This document shows positions 17,064 to 26,220 of a stretch of 64,000 bases of DNA, piece after piece. The notes under the pieces are model-generated. The model did no database searches. It was not told where the DNA came from and saw nothing but the letters and a program-made list of their open reading frames with translations. Both the position numbers and the translations under genes were made by a program. Source of the DNA: Hyphomicrobiales bacterium (lineage in GTDB: Bacteria; Pseudomonadota; Alphaproteobacteria; Rhizobiales; Rhizobiaceae); contig UBJR01000002.1 of assembly GCA_900465675.1 (NCBI GenBank), positions 389,001 through 453,000 on the forward strand. Reading direction: 5' to 3'. The first letter of the stretch is position 1, and every line of letters starts with the position of its first letter.

Positions 17064-18188
17064 TCATTCCCCGACATGTCCGTCGGAGACCGTCAGGAAT
17101 TGCGCCCGCTCGCCGAGGGCGGAGAACATCGAGCGGTCTGTGCCAGTCATGAAGGCCTGCCCGCCGAGCGAATCGATAAGATCGAAGAGAGCCGCACGGC
17201 GCCCTTCATCGAGATGCGCGGCGATCTCGTCGAGCAGCAGCACCGGGGCATGCCCCGTCAGATTGGCGACGAGTTTCGCATGGGCGAGGATCAGGCCGAC
17301 CAGCAGCGCCTTCTGCTCGCCTGTGGAGCAGCGTTCCGCCTCCATCTGCTTCTCGCGGTGGCGGACAAGCAGATCGGCGCGGTGCGGCCCATCCAGCGTG
17401 CGCCCGGCGGCGGCATCGCGATAGCGGCTGTCCGCCAGCATCGCCGCATAATCGTCCTCGAGATCGACGGCAGGTCGCGCGAATTGTCCATCCATGAAGC
17501 CCGAGAGCGCAAGCGCGGCTGAAGGGAAAGGCGAGGTCTCCCGCGTCTCTTCGATCAGCCGGGTCAACAGACCGAGCATCTCCTGGCGGGCAAGCGCCAT
17601 GGCGATGCCAAGGCTTGCCATCTGCTGTTCGATGCCGGAGAGCCAGGACGGATCGAACCTGCCTTCGTCGAGCAGCTTGTTGCGGCTGCGCATGGCGCGC
17701 TCGAAATCGCTGGCGCGGCGCCCATGGGCGGGATCGAGCGAGAGCACGAGGCGGTCGAGAAAGCGGCGGCGATCGGAGGAGCCACCGGTAAACAGGCCAT
17801 CCATAGATGGCGTCAGCCACAGTACGCGCAGATGATCGGTGAGCTCATCGGCCGTCTTCGCCGTCGTGCCGTTGATCCGCAACTTGCGCGCCGTATTCTC
17901 GTCCGTCGTGTCGGCGCCGGTGCCGATCTCGACGCCACCTTCCATCCCCTCGAGTTCGGCAAAGATCGAGAAGCCGGCAGAGGCGCCGACGCGCGTGACA
18001 TCGGAATAGGCCGCACGGCGAAGGCCCCGCCCCGGCGACAGGAACGAAACCGCCTCCATCAGATTGGTTTTTCCCGCGCCATTGTCACCCGTCAGCACAA
18101 CATGGCGGCCGTCCATATCAAGCGACACCGCCGCATAATTGCGGAAGTCCGTCAGCTTGAGGCGGGAGAGAAAGACCTTGTGAGGCAT
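17064..18188 (-). CDS. recF: DNA replication and repair protein RecF
   Basis: SMC-like ATPase that recognises gapped DNA with RecO and RecR. The 374-residue product begins LSRLKLTDFRNYAAVSLD, has Walker A GDNGAGKTN, the region LSPGRGLRRA, the signature CSTGEQKALLVGLILAHA and Walker B LLLDEIAAHLD, all in family order. Its stop overlaps or abuts the MoeB/ThiF-like gene. It is not next to dnaA-dnaN here, as is usual in Rhizobiales. Confidence 0.97.
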   Translation of the reverse strand: MPHKVFLSRLKLTDFRNYAAVSLDMDGRHVVLTGDNGAGKTNLMEAVSFLSPGRGLRRAAYSDVTRVGASAGFSIFAELEGMEGGVEIGTGADTTDENTARKLRINGTTAKTADELTDHLRVLWLTPSMDGLFTGGSSDRRRFLDRLVLSLDPAHGRRASDFERAMRSRNKLLDEGRFDPSWLSGIEQQMASLGIAMALARQEMLGLLTRLIEETRETSPFPSAALALSGFMDGQFARPAVDLEDDYAAMLADSRYRDAAAGRTLDGPHRADLLVRHREKQMEAERCSTGEQKALLVGLILAHAKLVANLTGHAPVLLLDEIAAHLDEGRRAALFDLIDSLGGQAFMTGTDRSMFSALGERAQFLTVSDGHVGE

Positions 18189-18372
18189 CGTTTGTCCGGA
18201 TTCGTGTTCCGGGCAGAGCTAAGCCGAACCGGCAGGCATGGCAAGGCTAAGGCACAAACGAATGGTGCAGGCCGCGATCTGCCTCATATACTCTGCTTGT
18301 AGCACAATCCCGGGAATGACGAAGCCCGGCCTTCCAGCCGGGCTCGTTGTTACCAATCGTATTCTCTAGCGC

Positions 18373-19275
18373 TCAGTGGCCTCCGGACTTGCCGCCGCCA
18401 GATCTGTGGCTGTCATCGCGGCCTTCCTGGTGGCCGCCATCTCCGTGGCTTCCGGAATGATCATTGCCGGATTTGTCATCGCCACGGTGGTTATCGCCGG
18501 GTCTGCTGCCACCGGAACGGTTGTCTCCAGGCTTGTCACCGGAGTGGCCGTTCCCGGGCTTGCCACCACCATGGTTGCCGCCGCCGGAATGGCCACCACC
18601 GTGCCTGTCGCCACCAGACTTATTGCCGCCAGGCTGTCCACCACTGGAGTGGTCGCCGCCAGGTCTGCCGCCGCCGGAATTGTGGTCGCCGGGTTTACCA
18701 CCGTCAGATTTGTGGCCGCCAGACTTGCCGCCGTCCTTTCTGTCACCATGGCCGCCCCAGGACTTACCCGGATCACGGCCATGCTTTCCATCACCGGAAT
18801 GGCCGCTGTCCTTGCTCCCGTTACCAGCATGCCCACCATGATGGTGATCGCCTTTGCCGGATCCCTGACCACCGCTGCCAGAACCATGACCGCCGTTACC
18901 TGGACCATGACCACCGTTGCCGGGGTCGTGACCACCGTCACCAGGACCATGGCCACCGTCGCCGGGTCCAGTTCCGCCGTTGCCGGATCCAGTTCCGCCA
19001 CTACCCGGGTCACCACCACTCCCCGGACTGCCACCGGAACCGGCGCTCGATGCCGATACCTGCGGAGCGCCGCCGGTTCCTCCGGCATCATCGTTAGAGC
19101 CTTGGTAGTTATCCGCTGGAATCGCGGCCGTCGGGCGGCAGAGGCGGGCTTCGAGGGTTCCCGGCTTAACGAGACGACAGTCGATGCGCAGAGGAAGAGG
19201 TGCAGAGAATGCGAGACTGCTGGAGGCCATGAGATAGGCGATGGCCACGCCGTATTTCGCTGCTGTTCTTAACAT
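18373..19275 (-). CDS. Secreted Gly/His-rich repeat protein
   Basis: Function not recognised. The 300-residue product has a signal peptide (about 1-25, ending AFSA), a short ordered N-terminal part with two Cys (Cys33, Cys46), then about 230 residues of Gly, His, Asp, Ser, Pro and Lys. Residues 96-137 contain six tandem heptapeptides of the type GPGDGGH. Low complexity leaves other frames open on both strands, but only this frame has a signal peptide. It may be a cell-surface or metal-binding matrix protein; this is inference. Confidence 0.7.
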   Translation of the reverse strand: MLRTAAKYGVAIAYLMASSSLAFSAPLPLRIDCRLVKPGTLEARLCRPTAAIPADNYQGSNDDAGGTGGAPQVSASSAGSGGSPGSGGDPGSGGTGSGNGGTGPGDGGHGPGDGGHDPGNGGHGPGNGGHGSGSGGQGSGKGDHHHGGHAGNGSKDSGHSGDGKHGRDPGKSWGGHGDRKDGGKSGGHKSDGGKPGDHNSGGGRPGGDHSSGGQPGGNKSGGDRHGGGHSGGGNHGGGKPGNGHSGDKPGDNRSGGSRPGDNHRGDDKSGNDHSGSHGDGGHQEGRDDSHRSGGGKSGGH

Positions 19276-19742
19276 GGGGCAACTCCCTAGTTAACAAAAC
19301 GCTAACGAAATAGATTTTATATTAGCTATGCATTACTCCCAGCTATGAACGTTGCCATCCCCATTACATCTTAATCCATAGCCAACTTCCTATTCATAAG
19401 GTCTAGCTTAAAGGGACTAGCACTTTTGAAGGATTGGATAAGAGGCACTACGCCCCTTCATCGGCGGCCCGCTGGATTGATTTTTCTATCGTAAATCAGT
19501 GCCTTGCCGGAACACTCCACGTAGACGAGCATGGTCTGCCGCCGTGGTTCGCGGGGTCGCGGTAGTCACGTCAGAGCCGACGATGACGCAGCGCGATAGC
19601 CTGAAGTGGATCGATCACATCAAAGCACGCATTTGCCTGATGTAACCGGGTGAATTTCGGAGGTTTGCGCTTTGGCTTTAAGCTCACGAGACGTCAAAGA
19701 CCGCGGGAGAGCCTGATAGACAACCTAGATCTTGGGAAAATT
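19276..19742. other. 467-bp intergenic region, no gene seen
   Basis: The segment separates the Gly/His-rich gene from tRNA-Ala. The first 150 bases are AT-rich compared with the surroundings and should contain the promoter of the Gly/His-rich gene on the minus strand. No credible coding frame, RNA or long inverted repeat was found in the rest. Confidence 0.5.
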
Positions 19743-19818
<76 letters not shown>

Positions 19819-19920
19819 ATCAGGGTGGTCCGGTATTTCTTCCGGTCCTGGGATCCTCCGATGCGGGCTAACCCGGCGGAGTGGCGGCTTATTACTTGCG
19901 GTTTTCGCAGATGGCAAGCC

Positions 19921-19959
19921 TAAAAAAACGGCCCGGAGATTTTTTGTCGTCCGGGCCGT
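19921..19959 (-). terminator. Rho-independent terminator of the FYDLN_acid gene
   Basis: On the minus strand ACGGCCCGGA and TCCGGGCCGT pair over ten bases and are followed by seven T. It lies 14 bases after the stop. Confidence 0.92.
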
Positions 19960-19972
19960 GATTTCTGTCGTA

Positions 19973-20365
19973 TCAGACTTCGTCTTCGTCGCCGGTAACG
20001 CCGATGATGTCGCTCATGTCGTCATCTTCATCGTCTTCGTCGGCTTCGAGGAAGGTATCGTCGTCGTCATCGCCTTCGATCTCGACGTCGTCATCGCCCA
20101 TGTCAGGAATGTCGTCGCCGCTCGCGCCTTCATCGGCGTCCTCGAGCGAGACGAGTTCGACTTCCGTGCTCTCGGTATCGACTTCCTGCACGTCGTCGTC
20201 TTCGCTTGCCGCCTCAGCGGCTGCTGCAGCCGAGGTTTCCTGGAAGAAGGATAGGGGATAGGATTTGCCGGTGTACGGAGAAACGATCGGATCCCGGTTC
20301 AGATCGTAGAACTTCTTGCCGGTTTCCGGATCGGTACGCTTGGTTCCAAGTTCCGTTTTCGCCAC
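19973..20365 (-). CDS. FYDLN_acid (TIGR02300) family protein
   Basis: Unknown function, found throughout alphaproteobacteria. From GTG 20365 it has 130 residues: a conserved N-terminus, TELGTKRTDPETGKKFYDLN, then an extremely acidic tail of Asp and Glu (residues 55-130). The GTG start was chosen because the family begins AKTELGTKR; an upstream ATG at 20395 adds an unrelated leader. It is flanked by tRNA-Ala and diverges from the PaiB-cmk-rpsA genes. Confidence 0.92.
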   Translation of the reverse strand: MAKTELGTKRTDPETGKKFYDLNRDPIVSPYTGKSYPLSFFQETSAAAAAEAASEDDDVQEVDTESTEVELVSLEDADEGASGDDIPDMGDDDVEIEGDDDDDTFLEADEDDEDDDMSDIIGVTGDEDEV

Positions 20366-20556
20366 TATAAGCCTCGTGAGAATGGCCGAATACATTCGGC
20401 TGTGCCGTGTAAACCGGCGTTCTTTTCGGAATTTATAAGCCGGTCCCCATAATCGTTGCGGCCAATGATGTCAAAGCGAAACTTCGTATCGCAAGATGAC
20501 CGGCAAATAACATTGTGTTAGGAAGCGCCGAAGACACAGAAACCGGCGAGAAACCA

Positions 20557-21201
20557 ATGTATCAGCCGCCTCACTTCCGGGAAGACGATCTGGCGACCCA
20601 GCACCAGCTGATCCGCGCCCATCCACTCGGACTGCTGATCACCGCCGGAGCGAGCGGATTGGTCGCCAATCCTGTCCCTTTCCATCTCGATGCCGCGGCG
20701 TCAGAAAAAGGGACGTTGCGGCTGCATCTGGCGAAAGCCAACGGCCAATGGCGCGACATCCAGGACGGAGCACCCATTCTTGCCGTCTTCCAGGGCGCCA
20801 ACTCCTATGTGACGCCGTCCTGGTACAAGACCAAGCAGGAAACCGGCAAGGTCGTGCCGACCTGGAACTATGCGATCGTTCAGGCGCGCGGCAGCGCCCG
20901 GGTGATCGACGATGCGGACTGGCTGCGGTCGCAGATCAACGCGCTCACTGGCCAGCATGAGGGCAACCGCGAGAAGCCATGGGCGGTGGACGATGCGCCC
21001 GACGATTTCATCCGGGCGCAGATGAAGGGCATCATCGGCATCGAAATCGAGATATCGGCGCTTGAAGGCAAATGGAAGGTCAGTCAGAACCGCCCCGTTG
21101 CCGACCGCGAAGGCGTTGCTGCAGGATTGGGCGCGGCAAGCGGCCAGGAAGACATGATCGAGCTCGTCAAACGCTATGGCGGGCTGGAAGGAAACCATTG
21201 A
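20557..21201 (+). CDS. PaiB-like FMN-binding negative transcriptional regulator
   Basis: 214 residues of the PaiB family, a split-barrel FMN-binding protein named after a Bacillus regulator of sporulation and protease genes; DNA binding by family members is not well established. Landmarks are [23 protein letters not shown] and [24 protein letters not shown] 20557 is the natural start (family begins MYxPxHF). The stop overlaps the cmk start as TTGA, so it is translationally coupled to cmk. Confidence 0.9.
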   Translation: MYQPPHFREDDLATQHQLIRAHPLGLLITAGASGLVANPVPFHLDAAASEKGTLRLHLAKANGQWRDIQDGAPILAVFQGANSYVTPSWYKTKQETGKVVPTWNYAIVQARGSARVIDDADWLRSQINALTGQHEGNREKPWAVDDAPDDFIRAQMKGIIGIEIEISALEGKWKVSQNRPVADREGVAAGLGAASGQEDMIELVKRYGGLEGNH

Positions 21202-21842
21202 AAACGACATTCACGATTGCCATCGACGGCCCGGCAGCGGCCGGCAAGGGTACGCTTTCGCGCCGGATCGCCGATGAATACGGCTTCCACCACCTGGATA
21301 CGGGATTGACCTACCGGGCAACCGCCAAGGCGCTCATCGATGCCGCCCTGCCGCTCGATGACGAGGCGGTGGCCGAAAAGATCGCCCGCGAGGTTGAACT
21401 CGCCGGGCTCGATCGCGATATACTTTCGAAGCATGAGATCGGCGAAGCCGCCTCGAAGATTGCCGTGATGCCTGCGGTTCGCCGCGCACTTGTAGAAGCG
21501 CAGCAGCGCTTTGCCGGAATGGCGCCGGGAACGGTGCTCGACGGCCGCGACATCGGTACCGTGGTCTGTCCGGATGCCCCGGTGAAACTCTATGTGACGG
21601 CTTCGCCCGAGGTGCGCGCGAGGCGGCGCTACGACGAAATCACGGCGAAAGGAACGGCTGCCGATTTCGAGGCAATTTTCGAGGATGTGAAGCGGCGCGA
21701 CGAACGCGACATGGGACGGGCCGACAGCCCTTTGAAACCAGCCGATGACGCGCACTTGCTTGATACGTCGGAAATGAGTATAGAGGCCGCGTTTCAAGCC
21801 GCAAAGTCGATCATCGATGCGGCCTTGAGCCGAAATAACTGA
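21198..21842 (+). CDS. cmk: Cytidylate kinase
   Basis: Phosphorylates CMP and dCMP with ATP. From TTG 21198 it has 214 residues: P-loop [28 protein letters not shown] and the DGRDIGTVV motif of the CMP site. TTG was chosen because GGAAGGAA precedes it at good spacing, the protein then begins [12 protein letters not shown] like its relatives, and it overlaps the upstream stop. rpsA follows, the usual cmk-rpsA pair. Confidence 0.95.
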   Translation: MKTTFTIAIDGPAAAGKGTLSRRIADEYGFHHLDTGLTYRATAKALIDAALPLDDEAVAEKIAREVELAGLDRDILSKHEIGEAASKIAVMPAVRRALVEAQQRFAGMAPGTVLDGRDIGTVVCPDAPVKLYVTASPEVRARRRYDEITAKGTAADFEAIFEDVKRRDERDMGRADSPLKPADDAHLLDTSEMSIEAAFQAAKSIIDAALSRNN

Positions 21843-22018
21843 AATTCGAGCGGTCCGTTGGCGCCTTGCGCGGCGGGACGCTTTTTAAAAGCCTGAAATT
21901 CCGTCCAAGCGCCGGATTGCTTCCCTTAAGGAGGCGGACTGGGTTCAGGCCTGTTCAACACGAACCAACCGGCGCATACGTGGGCCTTGCAGCTATCGAA
22001 GGCCACGCAGGAGATTTT
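21843..22018 (+). promoter_or_regulatory. 176-base rpsA leader
   Basis: A long non-coding stretch between cmk and rpsA with GC-rich inverted segments, an internal TTTTTAAAAG and an AAGGAGG (21929-21935) that precedes no start codon. It should hold the rpsA promoter and may fold for S1 autoregulation; no known leader class was recognised. Confidence 0.35.
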
Positions 22019-23719
22019 ATGTCAGTAGCTACTCCCTCTCGCGAAGATTTCGCGGCCCTTCTCGAAGAGTCTTTTGCCAAGAACGATCTGGCCGAAGGCT
22101 ATGTCACCAAGGGCATCGTCACCGGCATCGAAAAGGATGTCGCCGTTGTTGACGTCGGCCTGAAGGTCGAAGGCCGCATCGCGCTCAAGGAATTCGGCGC
22201 ACGCGCCAAGGACGGTTCGCTGAAGGTCGGCGACGAAGTCGAAGTTTACGTCGAGCGCATCGAAAACGCCCTTGGCGAAGCTGTTCTGTCGCGCGAGAAG
22301 GCTCGCCGCGAAGAAAGCTGGATCAAGCTCGAAGCCAAGTTCGAAGCTGGCGAGCGCGTCGAAGGCGTGATCTTCAACCAGGTCAAGGGCGGCTTCACGG
22401 TCGATCTCGACGGTGCGATCGCCTTCCTGCCGCGTTCTCAGGTCGACATCCGCCCGATCCGCGACGTTTCCCCGCTGATGCACAACCCGCAGCCCTTCGA
22501 AATCCTCAAGATGGACAAGCGCCGCGGCAACATCGTGGTTTCGCGCCGTACGGTTCTGGAAGAATCCCGTGCCGAGCAGCGTTCTGAAATCGTTCAGAAC
22601 CTCGAAGAAGGCCAGGTTGTTGACGGCGTCGTCAAGAACATCACCGATTACGGTGCGTTCGTTGACCTCGGCGGCATCGACGGCCTGCTGCACGTTACCG
22701 ACATGGCATGGCGCCGCGTCAACCATCCGTCGGAAATCCTGAACATCGGCCAGCAGGTCAAGGTTCAGATCATCCGCATCAACCAGGAAACCCACCGCAT
22801 CTCGCTCGGCATGAAGCAGCTCGAGTCCGATCCGTGGGATGGCATCCAGGCGAAGTATCCGGAAGGCAAGAAGATCTCCGGTACCGTCACGAACATCACC
22901 GACTACGGTGCGTTCGTCGAACTGGAGCCGGGCATCGAAGGCCTGATCCACATCTCGGAAATGTCCTGGACCAAGAAGAACGTACACCCCGGCAAGATTC
23001 TATCCACGAGCCAGGAAGTCGAAGTCGTCGTTCTCGAAGTCGATCCGTCCAAGCGCCGTATCTCGCTCGGCCTCAAGCAGACGCTGGAAAATCCGTGGGC
23101 AGCATTCGCCCGCAACAACCCGGCTGGCACTGAAGTCGAAGGCGAAGTCAAGAACAAGACCGAATTCGGCCTGTTCATCGGCCTCGACGGCGACGTTGAC
23201 GGCATGGTGCACCTTTCTGACCTCGACTGGAACCGTCCGGGCGAGCAGGTCATCGAAGAGTTCAACAAGGGCGATGTCGTCAAGGCTGTCGTTCTCGATG
23301 TTGACGTCGAAAAGGAACGCATCTCGCTCGGCATCAAGCAGCTCGGCAAGGATGCAGTCGGCGACGCCGCTGCCTCTGGCGACCTGCGCAAGAATGCAGT
23401 CGTTTCCTGCGAAATCACCGCAGTCAACGATGGCGGCATCGAAGTGAAGCTCGTCGAACACGAAGACATCACCTCGTTCATCCGCCGTGCAGATCTCGCA
23501 CGCGACCGCGACGACCAGCGTCCGGAACGCTTCTCGGTTGGCCAGGTTGTTGACGCCCGCGTCACCAACTTCTCCAAGAAGGACCGCAAGATCATGCTGT
23601 CCATCAAGGCTCTGGAAATCGCAGAAGAGAAGGAAGCCGTCGCTCAGTTCGGTTCGTCCGACTCCGGCGCTTCGCTCGGCGACATCCTGGGCGCGGCTCT
23701 GAAGAACCGCGGCGAGTAA
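22019..23719 (+). CDS. rpsA: 30S ribosomal protein S1
   Basis: Binds mRNA leaders on the 30S subunit. From ATG 22019 (ribosome site CAGGAG) it has 566 residues with six S1 domains, for example GYVTKGIVTGIEKDVAVVDVG, GVVKNITDYGAFVDLGGIDG, GTVTNITDYGAFVELEPG and GEVKNKTEFGLFIGLDG. The open frame extends 51 codons upstream, but the family starts at this Met. Codon use is strongly biased to C-ending codons, as expected for a highly expressed gene. Confidence 0.98.
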   Translation: MSVATPSREDFAALLEESFAKNDLAEGYVTKGIVTGIEKDVAVVDVGLKVEGRIALKEFGARAKDGSLKVGDEVEVYVERIENALGEAVLSREKARREESWIKLEAKFEAGERVEGVIFNQVKGGFTVDLDGAIAFLPRSQVDIRPIRDVSPLMHNPQPFEILKMDKRRGNIVVSRRTVLEESRAEQRSEIVQNLEEGQVVDGVVKNITDYGAFVDLGGIDGLLHVTDMAWRRVNHPSEILNIGQQVKVQIIRINQETHRISLGMKQLESDPWDGIQAKYPEGKKISGTVTNITDYGAFVELEPGIEGLIHISEMSWTKKNVHPGKILSTSQEVEVVVLEVDPSKRRISLGLKQTLENPWAAFARNNPAGTEVEGEVKNKTEFGLFIGLDGDVDGMVHLSDLDWNRPGEQVIEEFNKGDVVKAVVLDVDVEKERISLGIKQLGKDAVGDAAASGDLRKNAVVSCEITAVNDGGIEVKLVEHEDITSFIRRADLARDRDDQRPERFSVGQVVDARVTNFSKKDRKIMLSIKALEIAEEKEAVAQFGSSDSGASLGDILGAALKNRGE

Positions 23720-23742
23720 TCGCTTCAAGCATTGAAACAAAG

Positions 23743-23771
23743 AACCCGCCGGAGCGATCCGGCGGGTTTTT
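23743..23771. terminator. Terminator between rpsA and a convergent gene
   Basis: AACCCGCCGGA and TCCGGCGGGTT pair perfectly around GCGA, followed on the plus strand by a T-run. The minus-strand side is also T-rich, so it may serve both genes. Confidence 0.92.
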
Positions 23772-23797
23772 CTTTGACCTGAATTTTGGAAGTGCCG

Positions 23798-25288
23798 TTA
23801 TTCCCAGCCGACCATGCGCTGATAGAGCGCGAAAACCGGATCGGCGACCGGAGGCTCTTCGTGGCGCGCTTCGATCTCGGGAAGATCGGCGGGCACCCTG
23901 CCCTGCGGACGCTGCTCCTGCTGAGAGGCCGATTGCTGCTCCTCGCCAGACTGCGCATCCTGCTCTTCTTCGCCCGCACTGCCTTCATAGTCGCTGCGAT
24001 GCATCTGGCCATCGCGGCGTTCGGCGCCATCCTTGGCGAATTGATAGGGCTGAGCGATATAGCCGACGCCGTCGGGTGAGCGCAGCAGACCGGCTTTCTG
24101 AACCATCTCGGCAAGATCGGCCGGTAGGATCTGCGGCTGGGCGACGATCTCCTTCTGCTGGCGAGCGAGCTGGGCCGGATCGGCTGCAGGCGCTGCGCGT
24201 GCCGCTTCCGCCGGCGCGGCTTTGGCGCTCGCCATCTGGTCCGGACCATCCATCGCTTCGCTGATGTCATCACTCGCCGGCTGATCGAGCGCTGCTTCGA
24301 TATCCTCAGGTGCGTCCGCCAGGACCTCGAGAAGCGTTGCGGTCTCCTGTTCGTTGATGATGGCGACCAGCAGTTCGGATGCTTCCTCGGTGATCGACGC
24401 GAGAACAGCAGGCCAGATCTTCGGAATATCGGGTTCGGCGCGCTCCCTGGCGAGCGGCGCGTGTGGCGCTTCGGCTTCCTCAAGCACCTGCGGCGCATCA
24501 GGCGCCATCGCTTCCGTTTCCGGTTGCTCCGGGTCTTCCGATGCGGCAGCCTGCGCCAATTCGTTGGCGGCCAGCGGCTCTTCGGCAATCTCTTCGATCT
24601 CGTCAACCGGTAGATCGGACAAACCGGCAAGCGGAGAAGGCTGGGCCGCAACTGCTGCCGGTCTGGCTTGCGCCTGCGGTCGCGCTTCATGCGCTGCATC
24701 GGTCCCTGATTTCGGAGCCGGCAGAACGCTGTCTTCGTGCAGTGCGATGTCAGGTCGTGGTTCTGCCCGAAGCGGTGAAGCATCGTTCTGGCGATACGAA
24801 CGAACGACCGCGCGAGCCACCAGATCGCGATCCTTGTAGCGGACGGTCTCCAGATAGGCGACGACCCGGGCGGCTTCCGGCCCTGCAGGATTCTTCAGTG
24901 CTTCGGCGATCAGGCGCAGCGGCAGCGTGTGGCCATCGGCGGCGAGCTGCGTTTCGATCTCGTTGATGCGGGTTGCAGGCAGCTTCTGGATGACATCGGC
25001 AAGGCGGGACGCGAAGGTAAGATTGGTTTCGCCATCCTGACGCGGCAGCGGCAGGGCCACGGATGCTGCATTGATGGCATCGAGCAGCGCGTCGAACATG
25101 CGTTCGCGGGCTGCCGCCAAGAGGAGGTTAAGCTTTCCGGCAATTGCCGAATTCAGATCGGAGCCTTCGACCGCCTGAACGGGCGCCGGGGCAACGATCG
25201 ACCGGGCAAGTCCGCTAGCGACAATCGCCGCAGCCTGTCCGTTGGAAGAAAGACTCGTATTTGACGCTGCACGAACCGGAGTCAACAT
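23798..25288 (-). CDS. Acidic Ala/Glu/Gln-rich protein of unknown function
   Basis: Not recognised. 496 residues. The N-terminal third (about 40-175) looks folded and helical (NLLLAAARERMFDALLDAINAA, AARVVAYLETVRYKDRDLVARAVV). The middle 180-395 is Ala/Pro/Glu-rich and probably disordered, although it holds a hydrophobic helix-like block near ITEEASELLVAIINEQETATLLEVL. The C-terminus (about 410-496) has GVGYIAQPYQFAKDGAERRDGQ and ends PVFALYQRMVGWE. No signal peptide, membrane segment or enzymatic motif was seen. Its sharply defined end suggests a conserved interaction tail. Confidence 0.7.
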   Translation of the reverse strand: MLTPVRAASNTSLSSNGQAAAIVASGLARSIVAPAPVQAVEGSDLNSAIAGKLNLLLAAARERMFDALLDAINAASVALPLPRQDGETNLTFASRLADVIQKLPATRINEIETQLAADGHTLPLRLIAEALKNPAGPEAARVVAYLETVRYKDRDLVARAVVRSYRQNDASPLRAEPRPDIALHEDSVLPAPKSGTDAAHEARPQAQARPAAVAAQPSPLAGLSDLPVDEIEEIAEEPLAANELAQAAASEDPEQPETEAMAPDAPQVLEEAEAPHAPLARERAEPDIPKIWPAVLASITEEASELLVAIINEQETATLLEVLADAPEDIEAALDQPASDDISEAMDGPDQMASAKAAPAEAARAAPAADPAQLARQQKEIVAQPQILPADLAEMVQKAGLLRSPDGVGYIAQPYQFAKDGAERRDGQMHRSDYEGSAGEEEQDAQSGEEQQSASQQEQRPQGRVPADLPEIEARHEEPPVADPVFALYQRMVGWE

Positions 25289-25519
25289 GGCATGCTCCTA
25301 CTTTCGCAAGTGACAATCGAAGCAGATCACACGAGGGTCGCGCTCATCGGACCCCTCGCATTCTTCCGCAGATCCTCCCGTCCGCATGGCGCGTCATCGC
25401 ACCGACGAATGCTTAAAAATTGATGATGATTCTACCGAATGGCCGTTAATGAAAAACTAACGGCCGGACAGGATGCCAATCCCGCCCGGCCGTCTCATGG
25501 CTCTCAAAGATCGCGTTGC

Positions 25520-26146
25520 TCAGCTGTGGGCGAAAATATCGGTCTCTTCCCAGCCGAGAAGATCAAGCTTGGCGCGGGTGGGCAGGAACGCGAAGCAGGC
25601 GGTGGCGTGGTCGAATCGGCCATCGCGCAGCAGGCGCTCGGTCAGCTTGTCGCGCAGCGCATGGAGATGGAGCACGTCGGACGCTGCATATTCGAGCTGG
25701 GCCTGCGAGAGCGTTGCCGCCGCCCAATCCGAGGATTGCTGCGTTTTGGAGATATCGACCTCCAGCATCTCTTTCAGATTGTCCTTCAGGCCGTGGCGAT
25801 CCGTATAGGTGCGCGACAGGCGCGAGGCGATCTTGGTGCAGAAGACAGGTGTCGTGGTCACGCCGAAGGTGTGGAACAACACGGCGATATCGAAGCGGCC
25901 GTAGTGGAAAATCTTCTGGCGCGCCGGATCGGCCAGCATCATCGTCAGGTTCGGCGCTTCCTTCTGGCCGGAGGCGATACGGATGACGTCGGCCGTGCCG
26001 TCGCCCGGCGACAACTGGACGACACAAAGACGGTCGCGGCGCGGAACGAGACCCAGCGTCTCGGTATCGATCGCGATTGCGCCCTTGTAGCGCGCGGCAT
26101 CCGCCGCGGAGATATCGCCTTCATGATAACGGATGGTGGCGGCCAT
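25520..26146 (-). CDS. rnd: Short ribonuclease D (exonuclease domain only)
   Basis: 3'-5' exoribonuclease of the DEDDy class. From ATG 26146 it has 208 residues carrying all catalytic motifs: AIDTETLG (Asp/Glu), FHYGRFDIAVL (Asp) and YAASDVLHLHAL (Tyr and Asp). E. coli RNase D is nearly twice as long; the HRDC domains are absent, as in many alphaproteobacterial copies. The longer frame to 26248 lacks similarity and was not used. Confidence 0.93.
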   Translation of the reverse strand: MAATIRYHEGDISAADAARYKGAIAIDTETLGLVPRRDRLCVVQLSPGDGTADVIRIASGQKEAPNLTMMLADPARQKIFHYGRFDIAVLFHTFGVTTTPVFCTKIASRLSRTYTDRHGLKDNLKEMLEVDISKTQQSSDWAAATLSQAQLEYAASDVLHLHALRDKLTERLLRDGRFDHATACFAFLPTRAKLDLLGWEETDIFAHS

Positions 26147-26220
26147 GGCTCTTCTTTTACCTCGCGTGTTTCTTCCGGCGCTATAGCGCAAAGGCGCTGG
26201 CGGCGATACGGCTTTCGACC

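Noticed and set aside
18319..18350. Hairpin GCCCGGC...GCCGGGC as terminator of the Gly/His-rich gene
   Set aside because: The stem is good but the following bases on the minus strand are not T-rich, so termination is doubtful.
18800..19050. Tandem 21-base repeats as a CRISPR array
   Set aside because: The repeats are in frame, directly adjacent without unique spacers, and encode heptapeptides of a secreted protein.
18376..19272. 298-codon plus-strand frame opposite the Gly/His-rich gene
   Set aside because: Low-complexity Val/Ala/Thr translation produced by the repeats; no signal or ribosome site.
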